Part shown: one piece after another, positions 34,190 through 44,899 of the stretch
Layout: every line of letters starts with the position of its first letter
Numbering within the stretch: position 1 is the stretch's first letter
Origin: Spirometra erinaceieuropaei
Lineage: Eukaryota > Platyhelminthes > Cestoda > Diphyllobothriidea > Diphyllobothriidae
Direction of reading: 5' to 3'
Length of the DNA stretch: 64,000 bases
Assembly: GCA_902702965.1 (NCBI GenBank)
Contig: CACRXP010000184.1
Span: forward strand, 536,415 to 600,414
Program-made: the position numbers and the translations under genes
Notes under the pieces: generated by a model
What the model was told of the DNA's origin: nothing
Databases searched by the model: none
What the model saw: only the letters and a program-made list of their open reading frames with translations

Positions 34190-35190
34190 ATAATGTTACG
34201 TTCGTCGGTAGGCCCACCCTACCCTCCTGTCTATAGTTTCTCTGCAGTTTCCTACAGTGGTTTAAGCGTATGAGTGATAGTGGAGTTTTTCTAAATGCTA
34301 CACTTTTGCCATTAGTCGATTTCTATATTGACGACAACACTCTGATTCCCGTGACATGCTTACTTATCCTGTGTGCAGACAAACTGTCAATGTTTATAAT
34401 CCTTTTTTGCGGCTTTTGAGTAGATACCGGTTTCCTTTTTGATGGTTTTGGGGGCAGAACGCACCTGACATGTACTTTCCAGTCCAGGACACCTCCTGCG
34501 ATCCGAACCGCTTACTGTCTCGTTTCAGCCCCCTGCCCGCATGCAGATGTCGTGGCGTATTCAGCGTCCTCTGCATGGATGCCTAAATAGAAGGTATCTA
34601 TTACGATAATCCCAGGCTACTTCCAGATCCTGGCATAGTAGGGAGCAAATATTTCCTTGGGATACCGGTGAATGAAGAAAATTTCAAGAATCAGAAACGA
34701 GGAAAATGAAGTATAAAATATTATTGGAAGTACATTGGCGTGGTAAAAGCCACTGATGCGAACAGTCTAGAAAAGGACGGATTAAGAATTGGCTGTGGGG
34801 CAAAGTTCAGCCGTTAACCTACCGCATTCCATTGTGGGAATCAAGGGAAAGTTGTCCGTTATTTAGTATAAGTACCGGTAAAATTACCTTGACACTGAGT
34901 TTTCGGTGCCCTAAGTAGATTCACATTCATTACACAGGGAGTTCCAACAGTCGCTGTATATTTCTTTGAAATCGGATGGTTTTAAAGTGTTTACCTAGTG
35001 TCGAGACTGCTGGCTGATCCTCATAATATAAATGTGTTTGTATTGAAGATTTACACATTTAAACATATTTGGAAATGAAAAAGGAAGAGGTTCTCCGGAA
35101 AAAATCGAGTTTTACTCGTGAATTTTCGAATTGGTGACACCAACCCGTCGTCAGACGAAATGATGATAAAAGAGAGAGTGAGACAGTCAC
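34190..35190. other. No gene recognised
   Basis: AT-rich, short open frames only, no repeat family recognised. Confidence 0.4.
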
Positions 35191-35191
35191 A

Positions 35192-35530
35192 CTAGGCTAG
35201 TAGACGCGACAGGACAAACATTGACGGGCGGACCATTAGCGTGTGAGGAGGGATGCGAGCAGGGAGTCTTGTTGGGTTCTGAGCCGGGAAGGCAGGGGGA
35301 GGGGAGGGAACAGTTACGGCTCCGCGTGTTGGAGGGGATGGAGAATGGTAGGCTGGCAGAACTGCGGGCGCCTGGATTAGGGGCTGCTGATGCGGCGTGG
35401 GGCTCGGCTTAGTGAGGCGTGATCTTAGGCCCTCATAATAGGCGTCTAGGTCAACGTGGCGGTTGATGCTGTTCGCGTTAGAGTGCCACCACCAGTTTTC
35501 ATTACCTCCTGGATTAAGACAGGCAGCTAA
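35192..35530 (-). pseudogene. Possible Penelope-like element C-terminal tail
   Basis: The minus strand encodes SINRHVDLDAYYEGLRSRLT followed by a Pro-rich tail (PSPTPHQQPLIQAPAVLP and onward) and a stop at 35192. The INRHVDLD..YEGLR.RL block resembles what follows the GIY-YIG nuclease in flatworm Penelope-like ORFs. The nuclease itself is not visible upstream. It could instead be a terminal exon of a cellular gene; there is a GT-containing AGGAGGTAATG nearby but no clear acceptor. Confidence 0.4.
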
Positions 35531-35566
35531 CTGCAGAGATGCTGTACACACATGATATTTTGGTAT

Positions 35567-36181
35567 CAATTGGGAGATGGCACCCAAAAAATTCCGTTAC
35601 CGATGAGAATATGCCGGAGGACTGCATGAGTCTTCGTCCACAGGCTGATGAAAGGAATAAAATAAGGATATTTACTGAGGGCCGGAAAACTTTAAAAGCA
35701 TACAATCCTAGACAGACGGTGTTATCAGCTAAGCAATTTCACAAAATGGCAATTCTCGTCGGGGTCAAGTGCGGCGATGTTTTCAGTCACGTCCTCTGTG
35801 TTTATTGAACGTGCAGTTTTGAAAGCGAGGATATGAAGGCATAGGATCATGAACAGCACGACGTAGAACGTTTCCTTTAGACAACTGCATTCCGCTTTCA
35901 ATCCCCTATTTAAAAAAGCAATTAAGCAGGGAATACGAGCTGAATCGACTCCATATTATCTGCGTCTTCAAGTAAATCCGACACCACGCACATTTTTGTT
36001 GCCATATAGTGATGAGATTAAACTTTATCGTTCGAAAAGCCATTTCTGAAAAGAACTTCTTAGTATTACTTATATTTATTCACGCAATCGAAGGCCCCAC
36101 CCGTAAAACCCCTATTACCACCTGTCCCGTAGGACAGGCTGCTTTGGTTGGGCTGATTTTTTGGGTGCCATCTCCCAATTG
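35567..36181. mobile_element. Candidate element M2 with perfect 26-bp terminal inverted repeats
   Basis: The interval begins CAATTGGGAGATGGCACCCA and ends with the exact complement of its first 26 bases (36156-36181). Homology stops abruptly outside both ends. No target duplication is clear; GATATTTT occurs near both flanks but not next to the ends. The 615-bp interior is AT-rich and encodes no transposase. A short T1 fragment (about 36088-36126) lies inside. Confidence 0.55.
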
Positions 36182-36257
36182 TTCCCGATATTTTCCGTAA
36201 TAACTCAACATGAAAGGAGCGACAGCTGTTGAAATTGCGAAAAATACTCGACTCATC

Positions 36258-36608
36258 CGAACCAATTGAGAAAACATTGGCTATCTCGGTGGGATTCGAA
36301 CCCACAACAGTGGTAGTAAGGTTTCAGTACAGTTAACACATAAAAATTATTAGGGTCTGGTAGTCACCTCGTTGACTGTGGACTGGTTACTTATGGATTC
36401 CTTTACGTGTATTAGCTTATTGCATCAGAATTGGTGGACTTACTACTTCATAGTACGTTGAGTAGGTTGGATATGACTAAACTCGTGGTCCCCCATAAGG
36501 ATCTCAAAGCTTTGATGGCTAGAGCATCGGCAGTATTGAATGAAGCCTCGCCCTCACTGTTATGAATTCAGAGCTCACTGAAGTCCCTGAGTTTTTCACA
36601 GTTGAGGC
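36258..36608. mobile_element. tRNA-derived foldback element, copy 3
   Basis: The left module (minus strand) carries GGTGGGATTCGAACCCACAA, a B-box region; the right module (36499-36583, plus) aligns end to end with the copy-1 module but is worn (GATGGCTAGAGCATCGGC). The centre keeps GGTCTGGTAGTCACCT and TTGCATCAGAATT, as in copies 1 and 2. The right tip TTTTTCACAGTTGA mirrors the left tip. Confidence 0.65.
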
Positions 36609-36839
36609 AGAAGAATTATTGAAATCTGCAAAACAATCTATGAAAAATTCACAAGACATTTATGCAGGACGTTTATCGTCAGGATCCTGTAGATTTTTGA
36701 TTTCCGAGATTTTATATCAAATCATATTCATTGCATCACTGAGAGAGTTTTCGCCACATTTTCAGATTCTATGTGCATGTATCAGACACCAGGTATTGAT
36801 ATCAAAGGAAAAATCGTTGGTTCGCGAAAGCTGATTCAT

Positions 36840-37140
36840 TTATGAGAAGTCGTACGGTAACCCCGAACACCAGGTCAGTGGTGGAAAGGACAAGATCCGA
36901 CTAGAGGACGGAGGGGATGCCTGATAGGACCAGAGAAGACGGTACCTCAAGTTCTACGGATCCTCTGCTGTGCGCGGGGGGGGGATTCTCAGCTGGCACT
37001 GAAACCGCTCGACTATCTGGTTGGCAGCCGGAGGACAGGCTGTCATGCGAATGCGAGTACAGCCTGAAATGAGGTGAGACTCAGACGGAACACTGCAATC
37101 AGTCAGAATAGTGGAGGGACAGTTTTGGGGGGTCATGTTT
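36840..37140 (-). pseudogene. Ty3/gypsy integrase remnant
   Basis: The minus strand reads STILTDCSVPSESHL, then GCTRIRMTACPPAANQIVER with the catalytic glutamate in VERF, matching the second half of a gypsy DD35E integrase core (TTDRG...TTAYHPAANGMVERFH). A deletion lies between the second Asp and the Glu, and the frame shifts after AEDP; a GIRxxLxPDL-like stretch continues to about 36840. This lineage (AYHPAANGMVERF type) differs from the HPQSNGQAERF type at 55.8-57.8 kb, so a second gypsy family is represented. Confidence 0.65.
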
Positions 37141-37149
37141 GGTAATTAG

Positions 37150-38222
37150 TTTTCGCGACCTCTGGTTGGCCTGGGGAGTACAGTAAAAGCACTAGTGTAG
37201 CACAGAGACAGAATACTTATGAGGTATTCAAACAGGCCAAACACACAAGTAAACCGAGTTATTCCGGTGCAGTGGCGGTCTGTGAAATGGATACTAAATG
37301 AGGTGATGTGGGCCAGCTTCGGTGGGGAAGCGACAGTCATAGAACTCATGTGATTCAAATCCTTTATTTTGTACAGTCTTAGAGCCCGAGAATTTCATAA
37401 TAAGAAGTGGTTATTGCACGGTCCACAAGGTCATGCGAGGATATTCGTTCTCAATCGTCCGGACGCCACTGGGCCTTACTGCCTTCGGCCACGGGTAGAA
37501 TAAAGAAATTACTGCCCAGATCCTCTCTGCGGACAACCTGCGCCGTGTACGAGCGCATGTTCGTGTTTCTGGTCTCAGCTGCTTTTCAGAGTTATGGGTG
37601 GCTGAGTGAAATCAGAACAAGTCCAAAAACAGCACTTTGTCGATCTACGCGCATTTTCTGTCGTCCTCCCCTGCCCCCTCGGATATCACTTAGCCATGAT
37701 GGGCATTGAAAACAGTTCAGCGTAGTTTTGTCGTCAGGTGTGTTGTAGTTTGCTTACACCCATTCGAGAGCGTCCCTACGGAGTGAGTCTTTGCCAGAGG
37801 TGTGGAGTGACTAAGAAGCCGAAAGTTTGACTACTGTTCGTGACTTTTCAAAAATGTGTCTGTTCTCAATTTGATTTCTTTGGCAGCCTTTGTTAAGAAC
37901 ATCCAATAAAACGGCGTTACTATTGCGTTATTCCTCAGTGTACGTCTGAATAACTCTTTATGATCACACGCAGGTCATATAAACATCCAGCACGGGACTT
38001 TAATTAATATTTACGAAAGGTGGCAGCCATTGTGTTCCGAAGAGCTGCCACTGTCAACAAATCACTGTCAGAGGTCTCCTCAGAATGATACCATCAAATT
38101 CGGGGAGTGTTCTAAATGAGACATTAAAAGAAGGCGCAGCAGTGAAGGAATAAGTACTATGAAGCGGAATTTTTACTTTCCCGAGACAGCCCAGAAGCTG
38201 AAACACAGTAACAGCGGTTGCC
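37150..38222. other. No gene recognised
   Basis: Open frames at 37407-37709 (+) and 37146-37358 (-) show no motif. The stretch precedes candidate gene 2 and would hold its promoter; no TATA or CCAAT box stood out. Confidence 0.4.
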
Positions 38223-39453
38223 ATGGAGTCTTCCCGAAGTGACGTGCAATCACTTATCGAGTCCGTTAGTTCGGGTAAGGCTCAGGCGTATATATGGTTC
38301 AAGGATGCTAAAACCTCCGTTGATCTTTCAGACATTGTGGGTAGAGTCTGTTCAGCGAGATGCCTGTCAACCTGGTTGAAATCCAGTCACTCTGGTAAAG
38401 TCTACTTCATCTTTTACTTTTATATTAACTATCCTAAACTGGACTGGTACCCACGTGTTCCTACCTAGTCGTGCCTACAATCGGCATTCTTCCATCTCCC
38501 TCCACTTTGAGTAAGTGGTTGAGTTGGTTAGGGTGCGATGTTCACTAATTTATTCTGAGGCCAAAAGAGGAACTAAACGTTTGCGTTTGACTTTGGGGCT
38601 TGAGATCTAGAATCTGCTCAGAGTTTCATGCATAGACAGGTAATCAGGCATTGAGAAGAACTAATGAGAAATATAAGAAACACTTAAATGACCATCTTCG
38701 ACGTATTAGCAGTAATCAACTGGCAGTGCTTCAACTCGAGCTTCAGGTGTGCTTGCTTGTTCAGTGGACCAACGAACATTTAAGTCCAGAACTATATGCA
38801 TTTGAGCCTGGCCTCTGTCACCGGCCTTTATGCGCCAAACCCAGGTGTTGAATGTCACTCTGCTGTGCCCTTTGTCTCAAATAGTTTCTTGCATTATTAT
38901 GCACGGGCCATTGTTAAACTACGAAAGGACGACACATTTGCATATTCGAAAGTACTATTAGGAGATTATATGAAGACATTTGAAAAGGACAGGACGTTAT
39001 CAGGACAAAAGGTGGTTATGTGCTGGATGCATGGGATACGATTGGGATCCCAATTGTTTGGCAAGATGTGAAAGAGTTCTTCCCTTACGTTCTTCCTATA
39101 GTCTAAATAAAACTACCACCTATGAACGATCGGTACGACTTTTGCCTGAAAAAATCAGCATCCATGAAGTTTTGGTGAGTTTGCAGGGTTATTTTACAAG
39201 TTACAAGCGTGACTAGACTGTCGTATTGGCATGGCGTTCTCCTTAACATCCCGAACGCCTACTTTATCAAAAGCAACCTATCTGACACCGTGGTTCTTTT
39301 TCCTTCATGATGCGATAGTCATAAACCCACACCAAACGTTTAATGGGCACTTTCCTGAATGGAACTAGGAGTCTTAAGATTGCGGCGTTGGTTTCTCAGA
39401 GCATAACTGGAAATGGCGATTTGCATAGTCTGGCTCCTCATAAAGGCCATTAG
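38223..39453 (+). CDS. Candidate four-exon gene, function unknown
   Basis: Predicted exons: 38223-38394 (172 nt, ATG in context GTTGCCATGG, donor TCTG|GTAAAG, phase 1), 38640-38844 (205 nt, acceptor CATAGACAG|G, donor CCCAG|GTGTTG, phase 2), 39102-39174 (73 nt, acceptor TTCTTCCTATAG|T, donor TTTTG|GTGAGT, phase 0) and 39400-39453 (54 nt, acceptor GGTTTCTCAG|A, ends TAG). The sum is 504 nt, 167 residues, no internal stop. Introns are 245, 257 and 225 bp. Exon 2 contains a basic, helix-like stretch (TNEKYKKHLNDHLRRISSNQ) with leucine spacing compatible with a short coiled coil; exon 3 has YERSVRLLPEKISIHEVL. No known domain, signal peptide or membrane segment. The first acceptor lacks a good pyrimidine tract. 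Support is phase consistency only; exon 4 or the whole model could be chance. Confidence 0.33.
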
Positions 39454-39459
39454 TTTCCC

Positions 39460-41390
39460 ATCTAAATTGAGCACTCTGCAATGAATTATTCAAATTGCGT
39501 TGAAGCTCAGCTATTTATGTAGGAACACGATCTTACGATGCTAATTAGCTTTGTAATTTGGCACATTCTCACAAAAAACCACATTTTTCATTGCCTTTGC
39601 TATAATCCAGGTTTCACAGTAAGAAACTAAGAGAAGGACTGATAACGTCTCTTTTAGTCGGATAAAATGAGGCTTTTGCAACTATAAATTCATGCAGACA
39701 GATTATGGTGTCCCTGGAAATCTTTATAAGTAAGTAATTTCGAAAATTTATAACAGTAAGATCTAGTTCATTTATGATATAAGTTAACCTTAATTACGAA
39801 AACGGAAAAGCAACTCAGCCAAAAATATTTAACAGGACACGGTTGCGAGCCATCGATTCTACGAACTTTACTGCGAAAACTCTGACTTTTGAAATATCGC
39901 AGCCCTGCCTGCCAGCTAGGCCGATTAATCCATATTGCTTAGTGTTGCCAAAAGAGAGCAAAAATTAGAAACCGATTGGAAACAGCGTGGGACCGACTGA
40001 TCCCTGAAATTCAGGTCACTGATTAGCAATTAATTGTCAGTTCCCTGGGAAGCCAAATGCTATTTCCCGAAGACAGTATATTCTCGGATGCTGTGACAAT
40101 ATGCCATTGGACGAACAACCAGTGCTTTACGAAGAAAGCCTCAGTACCGAAGCCAATGGTCCATAACCCCACTAAAAGTACACTTAATCACGTATCAGCC
40201 GAGACATCTGATATATGTTTTTTTGCAAAAAAATGCTTCATTTAAAATTATCAAAATGATTTTATGTGGCCTTTTTTCTTTTTCTGTAATTATTAAAGGT
40301 TATGGAATTTGAAAGCATGAGATTAGCGCCTACAATTCGGTCTGTCAGTAACTTACTTATTTTCATATGGGCATGAACGTTTTGGTCGCCACGTACTACC
40401 ATTAGAGAGCCCGGTAAATTTATAGCAACGCCTCGACAATTCCAAGTTGCGCAGCTTAATCCTATGGATACGAAGTACGAGTTAAACTAAAAGAAGTCTA
40501 GGTGAAGGGAAGGCTTATAACGTTCTAGAAGTATGATAGGTAGCTTCTGACCTGCGCCGTCAAATTACACCCAGTGAGTGATCATGTGAGATCTCTGATT
40601 ATAGGAAGGATAGCACCGGGCTGAAATAGTTGACACACATTATCGATGAACACTTCAAAGAATGAAATAGTCTTCAATACTTTGTTCGCTGTTATCACTG
40701 TTTCAAAGGCCATTGTCCGACCAGACTCAAACCTTCGCGATTATTTGTTGTTAGTTGCTATACGACTGCTGGTGAAGACTTTAAATTGGAGCCGCAAAGA
40801 ACAGCGGAATGCTCATATTTTATCTCGCAGTCAGGCTCTGTGGGAAGACATCAGTCTTCACGGAAATTCCCTTAAAGGAACCTTCTACTACTTTCAGAGT
40901 GTTGGCAATATGCACAAACATCCACGTAAAACTAGGAATTAATGGGCAAAATAGCGGTCATAATTATAAGAAGGATGATGTTATAACGATTAAATATACT
41001 GTACTGGACGACTCATATCCTCGTAATATAAATAGAAAGACAGCATAATTTAGATATAATATACCTTGTACGTTATTTCATAATTGTGCAGTAAATATAA
41101 TAATAAACAGCGATATTTCTATTAAGATGAAAACTCAGTTGTAGATGTTGCAAAGATGGTTCAAGTTAAGTGGAGCAGAAGAGCCAACCGAATGTTTTCG
41201 CAGTCCACAAAGTATTTGGGGGAATAAGGCATTTGTTTACATGCAATTCACCGCGGTCTGGTCTGTAATACCGTCTTAGAGTGTAAATTATACATGCCGC
41301 AAAAGCATTAAGTACATAGTTGCGAGGTAGTGCCTGAAAACAAGAATCATTTATACAATTTTTAATTTAATATAGCATCCTAAGAACAGT
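39460..41390. other. No gene recognised
   Basis: AT-rich. The frame at 40646-40942 (98 codons) is the longest and shows no motif or convincing splice context. Confidence 0.35.
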
Positions 41391-41398
41391 AATCCCCT

Positions 41399-41965
41399 TC
41401 AAAATACTGCCCTAAAGAGTTTTCCCCTGTTGGAAAATATTTTATACTCATCTGAACTAACGCTGTTAATTTCTCCCAGCGAATTTCTTGCAATCTTTTC
41501 TACATTCTGAAAACGCCTTCTCAGTTGGTAATTCTTCATTCTTAGGAATAAGAAGAAGCTGCAAAGGGATAGGTCAGACGAGTAAGGAGGATGAGAAACC
41601 GTTGTCATACGATTTTCGCCCAAAAACTGGTCAATTTTGAACATTGTGGGGCAGGCGCGTTGTCATGGTGAAACAGTCAGTTCCCAATCAACACAATGTC
41701 GGTCGTTTTTTACTGGCTGCCTCATGCAATCGCCTAAGTAATTGCAAATAGTAATGTTGGTTCACTGCGGTGCCGCGAAGAACAAATCCGACGGAAACGA
41801 TTCCTTTAATGTCGAAAAACAAACCGTCGTGGACAGGAAACATCATTTGAAGTTGGCGCGTTGTTCCTCTAAGTTCGTCATCGCAAAATCGCCGAGAGCG
41901 TCGGGAGCGGGTTTAGTAAAATTATCTTTTTGTTCGCTGCGATGGTTTCTCATGAATGCTCCTTG
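41399..41965 (-). pseudogene. Second mariner transposase remnant, catalytic Asp lost
   Basis: On the minus strand, in shifting frames: FFDIKGIV then VNQHYYLQLLRRLHEAASKK (between the first and second catalytic Asp of mariners), HHDNAPAP with the second Asp, and FLGENRMTTVSHPPYSSDLS followed by LCSFFLFLRMKN. The last block is the HPPYSPDLAPCDFFLF signature, with Ser (AGC) where the third catalytic Asp stands. Counting across one frame change, 34 residues separate the two positions, as in D34D mariners. The C-terminal tail continues to 41399. The first Asp region and the terminal repeats are not visible. It belongs to a different mariner lineage from the 8.2-kb copy. Confidence 0.8.
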
Positions 41966-41989
41966 GCCAGCTGAGTAGGAAGAATGTCA

Positions 41990-42540
41990 ATTAAACGTAC
42001 CTAGCGAAAGAAGGCAATACTGCGAACCCACATGCCAACAGAAAATAGTTTTTGTCCTTTTCTGTTACCCTCTCATATTGTGGGCTTCAATGATAAAAAC
42101 ATTTCAGTGCCTTCTTTTAGTCATTTAATATTTTACTTTTCGATTGTGCTTACTACGTTGCTGCAGAAGTTGTTTATAATTCCTACGCAACAGACTACTG
42201 ATTGCACTAGTGGGCAGATTTGTAAAAGTTGACAAGGTGATGCGACTCCTTTTTAGCAAATTTTGCCGAACCTTTCCATTGCTTTAGCAGATGACCCGTT
42301 CTGCATGCTAAAAATCGCACTAACGCTGTAGGACAAATAAGAGGACTGCACGTCAGTGAAGCCTGTGCGAAAGTGTCAGTCCTGCGCCCTGCCCATGGCA
42401 ACGCATTCTTCCCAACATTTTCTGCTTCTGTCACTTACAATCTGTTTAGAAGATTAAACCGGTGGTTGTCTTCATGGCCTCAGAGTCGGATAGGCTAGCT
42501 CAAAGGGGGAAAATGCTGGCATGGAAAAACTCGCTTTTAA
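41990..42540. other. No gene recognised
   Basis: Short open frames only; no repeat family recognised. Confidence 0.4.
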
Positions 42541-42852
42541 GGTAGGATTTGGTTTGGCTGCCCCACCTGATGGACGAAATACTGTTGGGGTCGGGGTTAG
42601 GGGTTATAGTTAGGGGTTGGGATTTAGGATTAGGGGTTATAGTTGGGGGCTAGAGGTCAGGGCAACTATTTTTCAATCATTGAAACAACAACCACGCACT
42701 CCCACTAGCATTTCTTTTGCATTCAACTACTTGACCTCATTGCCTGTGCGTGCTCCGGCCCAACCTATAAAAACCCCTATTACCACCAGCCCCATATTAG
42801 AGATGACCGGGGTTTGCCTACTTCAGGTGGGACTGCATAACCACATCTGACC
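42541..42852. mobile_element. Inverted-repeat element T1, copy 2, with telomere-like core
   Basis: The left end GGTAGGATTTGGTTTGGCTG then CCCCACCTGATGG and the right end CAGGTGGGACTGCATAACCA then CATCTGACC are inverted copies over about 32 bp. The core (about 42590-42655) is a run of GGGGTTATAGTTAGGGG-like units. It aligns with 28022-28311 throughout. Confidence 0.7.
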
Positions 42853-42991
42853 GTTTTTTTATCACTGATTGCTGCAGCTGGTAGGCTGATCTTACTACTT
42901 CCAAATTAGTACTTAGGCGATATGACAATTAGGTGGGCTCCTGACAACTAAATGTCCTTCATTTCACATCGACTCCAACGCGAATATTCAT

Positions 42992-43394
42992 GTGGTCTAA
43001 TTGCTAAAAACTCGGTGGCCACGGTGGGATTCGTGGCCACGGCAACAACGACATGGCTTTAGTACAGCCAACGTTTTTACAATCGCAATTTTGTTTGATG
43101 AATCATACAAATCTGCCAACGATACTTATTAATTAAACGAGCCTATTAGCCATCTGGTGCATTCTAAACTGATTGTTTAGAAAATCCTGTTAGGGCAGTC
43201 AGCCTACTGTATCAGAATTAATGGAATCCATACTTTATAGTAGGCTGGGCGGGTAACACGACGCAAATTAAACTCACGCCTACAGGTGAGACCTTGTAGC
43301 TCAGGTGGTTAGAGCGCTGGATTTACTCAAGCCTTGCCGTTTCTGTGGTGGTTTCGATTCCTACCGGGGCCGTCGAGTCCTTTAGAATCTAGCC
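42992..43394. mobile_element. tRNA-derived foldback element, copy 2
   Basis: The right module (about 43290-43375, plus) has the best A box, TAGCTCAGGTGGTTAGAGC, and a B box with one extra base (GGTTTCGATTCC). The left module (minus) is interrupted by a local duplication of GTGGCCACG. The centre (GCCATCTGGTGCATTCTAAA; GTCAGCCTACTGTATCAG) matches the complement of copy 1. Confidence 0.7.
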
Positions 43395-44020
43395 ATATGA
43401 ATTATTTATATCTATCAAAAACAATTCCGGTATGTCGAATGGAGACAGGACTGTTTACTTTAGTGCATCGTTCATATAACTCCTAATGTTTGATAAAATA
43501 TCACGCCGGAACGGTAATAGTTTATGGCTCGAAGGCAGGTTATCTCAAAATTTGCCTTGGTGCACAAGTATGAAGTCACAAGGAGCTGGGATTTCGCTGG
43601 TTACATTGAAATTATTCACAAGATTAAAAAAACTCGAAAAAAGGTTTTTGGGCTTCAGTTCCTGGATCATTTTGATGTGAATAATAATTTGTCCTAGGCA
43701 CACTGGTAAACTTTCAAAGCGGGCACCTGTGGTTCTATCGTTCGTTTGTAGACCTCTGTTGATGAGGACTAAATGGCGTCTGCTACAGAGGTCACGTCGT
43801 CAAGTTCCCGATTCTGGTTTGAAAATGGGCGAAATTTTTTTAAAGACAAATAAAAGTTTAAGAAGGCGATGGCAGTAATGACGATCGGAAAAATAAGTTA
43901 CAGTTGACTGCGTTGCATACTTCATTCAAATGTACACATACTTAAAATTTCACCTGATTCGGCAACATTTCCTCGAATATAGGAGGTTCCGTATTCGTGC
44001 TGTTATATTTCTTTATTGAC
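43395..44020. other. No gene recognised
   Basis: The frame at 43486-43680 has no motif. No repeat family recognised. Confidence 0.4.
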
Positions 44021-44021
44021 A

Positions 44022-44150
44022 TTGACCCAACTGTAAAAAACTCGGCGCCTCGGTGGGATTTGAACCGACACAGTAAGAGGAAGGCTTTAGTACGGCCAAC
44101 GCTCTAACCACTATTGAGACAATAGTGTCAGCGTTAGATCACAATCAAGG
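44022..44150 (-). mobile_element. tRNA-derived foldback element, copy 4 (one end only)
   Basis: Begins at the family tip TTGACCCAACTGTAAAAAAC, then CTCGGTGGGATTTGAACC (B box, minus strand) and CCAACGCTCTAACCAC (complement of the A box). It stops at ATTGAGACAATAGTGTC; no centre or second module follows. Confidence 0.6.
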
Positions 44151-44379
44151 ATAAAACGTCCTGAGATGAAAGACAGGCCAAAAAAGATTCTGAGGAAACC
44201 TGATTTGACACGAAAGGGGTAAAAATAAAAACACTTCGCCCAAGACGTCAAAAAGATTAACTCCAAAATTACAAGACTGTGCATATCCTACCAACGAATA
44301 AAAACTGAGTGCGGACAGTAGAAAGATGCGAATAAAGGAAACAAAACATCTTATAATTCCATTGCCGGCTAGTTAGCAT

Positions 44380-44456
44380 TACAAGTTCGCCTAAGTAACC
44401 CTTATCAACAGAAGCCATATTTAAGAATGTTAGTCATCACTTCATGAGATGTGCTA
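44380..44456. mobile_element. M1 right-end remnant
   Basis: AAGAATGTTAGTCATCACTT then CATGAGATGTGCTATAATGG resembles the right terminus of copy A (CTAACATATCATGAGATAGC), preceded by a worn TTACAAG...CCTAAGTAACCC block. No left partner was found. Confidence 0.35.
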
Positions 44457-44899
44457 TAATGGATTGCAAAATCCCTCCAATATTAAAATAAGATATGGCT
44501 GAGAGGGCGTTGTTTTCTGAACCTACATTTCCAGCGTGAAGAATCACATTTTGGAGTCAATGTCCTAACCTAAGGTATAAAGAATTTAAGTATGTACTAA
44601 CTTTAGATAAGTTGTGCTGGACGTAACTTCGATCATAACTTCTGAGAGATAATAGGCCGGAAATAAATAATGATTGCAAACTGTGATTTTTGAATTGCGT
44701 GAAGACTGCTAAACCACGCTTTGGCCGACTTCATCCGTTAGCGAAAAACTGGGACAGAATCTGCCGACAAAGGAACTGCCAGGGGAATGAAGTGCAGATG
44801 TCACCGCATGAGGCCTTACTTAGCGCAGCTGATGCTGAACATGCCAAGATGGTTGCAGCAGCGGAGCGACGGTCTACAACGAGCCTATCCGACACCAAG

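Noticed and set aside
36562..36834. 90-codon plus-strand open frame
   Set aside because: It starts inside the right tRNA-like module of foldback copy 3 (GAATTCAGAGCTCACTGAAG), so its beginning is repeat sequence.
43290..43375. A functional tRNA gene
   Set aside because: Good A box, but the B box has an extra base, the anticodon stem fails, and it is the right module of foldback copy 2.
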